Of a stretch of DNA of 41,551 nt, positions 40,594 to 41,551 are shown piece by piece. Below the pieces are notes generated by a model. That model saw only the letters and a list, made by a program, of their open reading frames with translations, ran no database searches and had not been told where the DNA came from. Position numbers and translations under genes: made by a program. Every line of letters starts with the position of its first letter. The first letter of the stretch is position 1. Origin of the DNA: Palsa-948 sp964481195 (lineage in GTDB: Bacteria; Bacteroidota; Bacteroidia; Palsa-948); contig CAYZTB010000023.1 in assembly GCA_964481195.1 (NCBI GenBank), forward strand, positions 1-41,551, in the 5' to 3' direction.

Positions 40594-41551
40594 ATGAAAC
40601 TATATTCTATTAATACCGGACATTTTAAATTAGATGGTGGCGCTATGTTTGGGGTTGTTCCTAAATCCATTTGGAACAGAACCAACCCTGCAGATTCCAA
40701 CAACATGATTTCATTAGCTATGCGTGCACTGCTAATTGAAGATGGCAATCGACTCATCTTAATTGATAACGGCATGGGCTCAAAGCAAAGCGAGAAATTC
40801 TTTTCGTATTACTTCATGCACGGTGATGACTCATTAGAAAAATCGCTGGCTAAGTATGGGTTTGGCCCAGATGATATTACCGATATGTTTCTCTCACACC
40901 TTCATTTCGACCATTGCGGAGGAAGTATAAAGTGGAATAGTGATCGCACTAAACCTGAACTCACATTTAAAAACGCAACGTACTGGAGTAATAAGCAACA
41001 CTGGGAATGGGCTACGAAACCAAATAAACGCGAAGCAGCTAGCTTTCTTAAAGAGAATATTCTACCCATTGAACAAAGTGGACATTTGAAGTTTATTAGT
41101 GCGCCACCCCAACCCTCCCTATTGGGGAGGGAGCCCGAGCCCGATTACTTCACATCTGAACCATCTCTTTATCCGCTACTTAAAAGTCGTTCTGAGGAAT
41201 TCATAAAAAATCCAACTCAGTCCGAAATGATTGCGTGGGAATTACTGCGAGAGAACAGAACTGGGTTTCACATCAGGCGACAACATATTATTGGCAGGTT
41301 TGTAGTAGATTTTGTAAATATTAAAACCAAAACTGTAATAGAGATTGATGGCGACATTCATGATTATCAACAACAAGAAGATGCAGAACGAACACAATTT
41401 TTGAACAGTCATGGATTTGAAGTAATAAGATTCAGAAATGAAAAAGTGATTGAAGATTCTGACAATTTTTTCTTAAAGATAAAAAACAAATTAACAGAAA
41501 AAAATGTTGTTGGCACTATTGACACAACTGGCTCTGTTCATCCTTCTTCCC
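40594..41551 (+). CDS. MBL-fold metallo-hydrolase with an in-frame DUF559 endonuclease insertion (3' end outside window)
   Basis: The frame from ATG 40594 has no stop for 319 codons, to the window end. Residues 1-~169 are the first half of a metallo-beta-lactamase-fold hydrolase: MKLYSINTGHFKLDGGAMFG, LILIDNGMG, and metal site HLHFDH at 102-107, then TYWSNKQHWEWA and the expected ILPIEQSGHLKFI. From about residue 170 the sequence is foreign: APPQPSLLGREPEPD, a linker, then a DUF559/Vsr-like endonuclease at ~206-303 (TQSEMIAWELLRENRTGFH, RRQHIIGRFVVDF with Asp239, VIEIDG with Glu250 and Asp252, then HGFEVIRFRNEKV). The remaining metal ligands of the hydrolase must lie beyond the window. Whether the full protein is made, spliced, or functional cannot be judged here. 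Confidence 0.85.
   Translation, partial: MKLYSINTGHFKLDGGAMFGVVPKSIWNRTNPADSNNMISLAMRALLIEDGNRLILIDNGMGSKQSEKFFSYYFMHGDDSLEKSLAKYGFGPDDITDMFLSHLHFDHCGGSIKWNSDRTKPELTFKNATYWSNKQHWEWATKPNKREAASFLKENILPIEQSGHLKFISAPPQPSLLGREPEPDYFTSEPSLYPLLKSRSEEFIKNPTQSEMIAWELLRENRTGFHIRRQHIIGRFVVDFVNIKTKTVIEIDGDIHDYQQQEDAERTQFLNSHGFEVIRFRNEKVIEDSDNFFLKIKNKLTEKNVVGTIDTTGSVHPSS
41102..41551 (+). mobile_element. DUF559-coding element inserted in the MBL-fold gene (right end outside window)
   Basis: The foreign segment begins near 41102, where the hydrolase sequence ends, and carries a GC-rich palindrome and a full DUF559 domain. It continues in the hydrolase frame past 41500 (KNVVGTIDTTGSVHPSS). Right boundary not visible. 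Calling it mobile is inference from its position inside an otherwise ordinary gene. Confidence 0.6.
41113..41131. repeat. GC-rich palindrome at the left edge of the DUF559 insertion
   Basis: CCCTCCC (41113-41119), 5-nt spacer TATTG, GGGAGGG (41125-41131). It is translated in frame as part of PQPSLLGRE. Its composition is very unlike the AT-rich surroundings. A tandem GAGCCC-GAGCCC follows at 41131-41142. Confidence 0.85.

Noticed and set aside
41102..41551. The DUF559 segment as an intein
   Set aside because: No N-terminal Cys/Ser block or C-terminal His-Asn junction visible; DUF559 is not the usual homing domain of inteins. The right junction is outside the window, so this is not fully excluded.

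Overview
The window is chromosomal DNA from a member of the phylum Bacteroidota. This rests on: two proteins with (or resembling) type IX secretion C-terminal sorting domains; a complete Bat (aerotolerance-type) operon; a Rho factor with a long disordered N-terminal insert; Bacteroidota-style ClpC, DUF4199 and Mpl proteins; and many matches to the phylum's TAnnTTTG -7 promoter element at sensible distances from starts. I cannot place it below phylum level.

Layout. 1-8.2 kb: the 3' part of rpsA, a small secreted protein, clpC, a secreted protein with a sorting-domain-like tail, a CoA-type Nudix hydrolase, an MltF-like lytic transglycosylase and a small hypothetical gene. 8.2-9.0 kb: a lipoprotein gene and tRNA-Asp(GTC). 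9.0-15.7 kb: a three-gene operon of unassigned surface proteins (predicted outer-membrane barrel, 961-residue exported protein, FN3-repeat protein). 15.7-19.85 kb: an accessory zone with a perfect 18-bp dyad, a promoter-preceded run of hairpins that may be a small RNA, a flavin reductase/hydrolase operon, and two decayed IS200/RAYT-type transposase units, each bracketed by hairpins. 19.85-27.8 kb: small exported proteins, an SSS-family symporter, a one-domain asparaginase homologue, a T9SS cargo, and on the minus strand an ABC exporter, truA and two outer-membrane proteins. 27.97-36.25 kb: a continuous eight-gene MoxR-DUF58-Bat operon. 36.3-40.5 kb: a YfcE-like phosphodiesterase, rho, a DUF4199 membrane protein and mpl.

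The most striking feature is at the right edge. A metallo-beta-lactamase-fold gene starts at 40594 and stays open to the end of the window. After the HxHxDH metal site the reading frame runs, without a stop, through a GC-rich palindrome and then a complete DUF559 (Vsr-like) endonuclease domain. This looks like an in-frame insertion of a nuclease-coding element into a cellular gene.

Several genes form functional groups. The Bat proteins (MoxR ATPase, DUF58, two von Willebrand A membrane proteins, two TPR proteins, two BatD-type proteins) probably form one envelope complex. ClpC, Rho, S1, TruA, Mpl and MltF are housekeeping. Mpl and MltF both act in peptidoglycan turnover and recycling. The reductase and hydrolase at 16.2-18.0 kb are 2 bp apart and presumably co-expressed.
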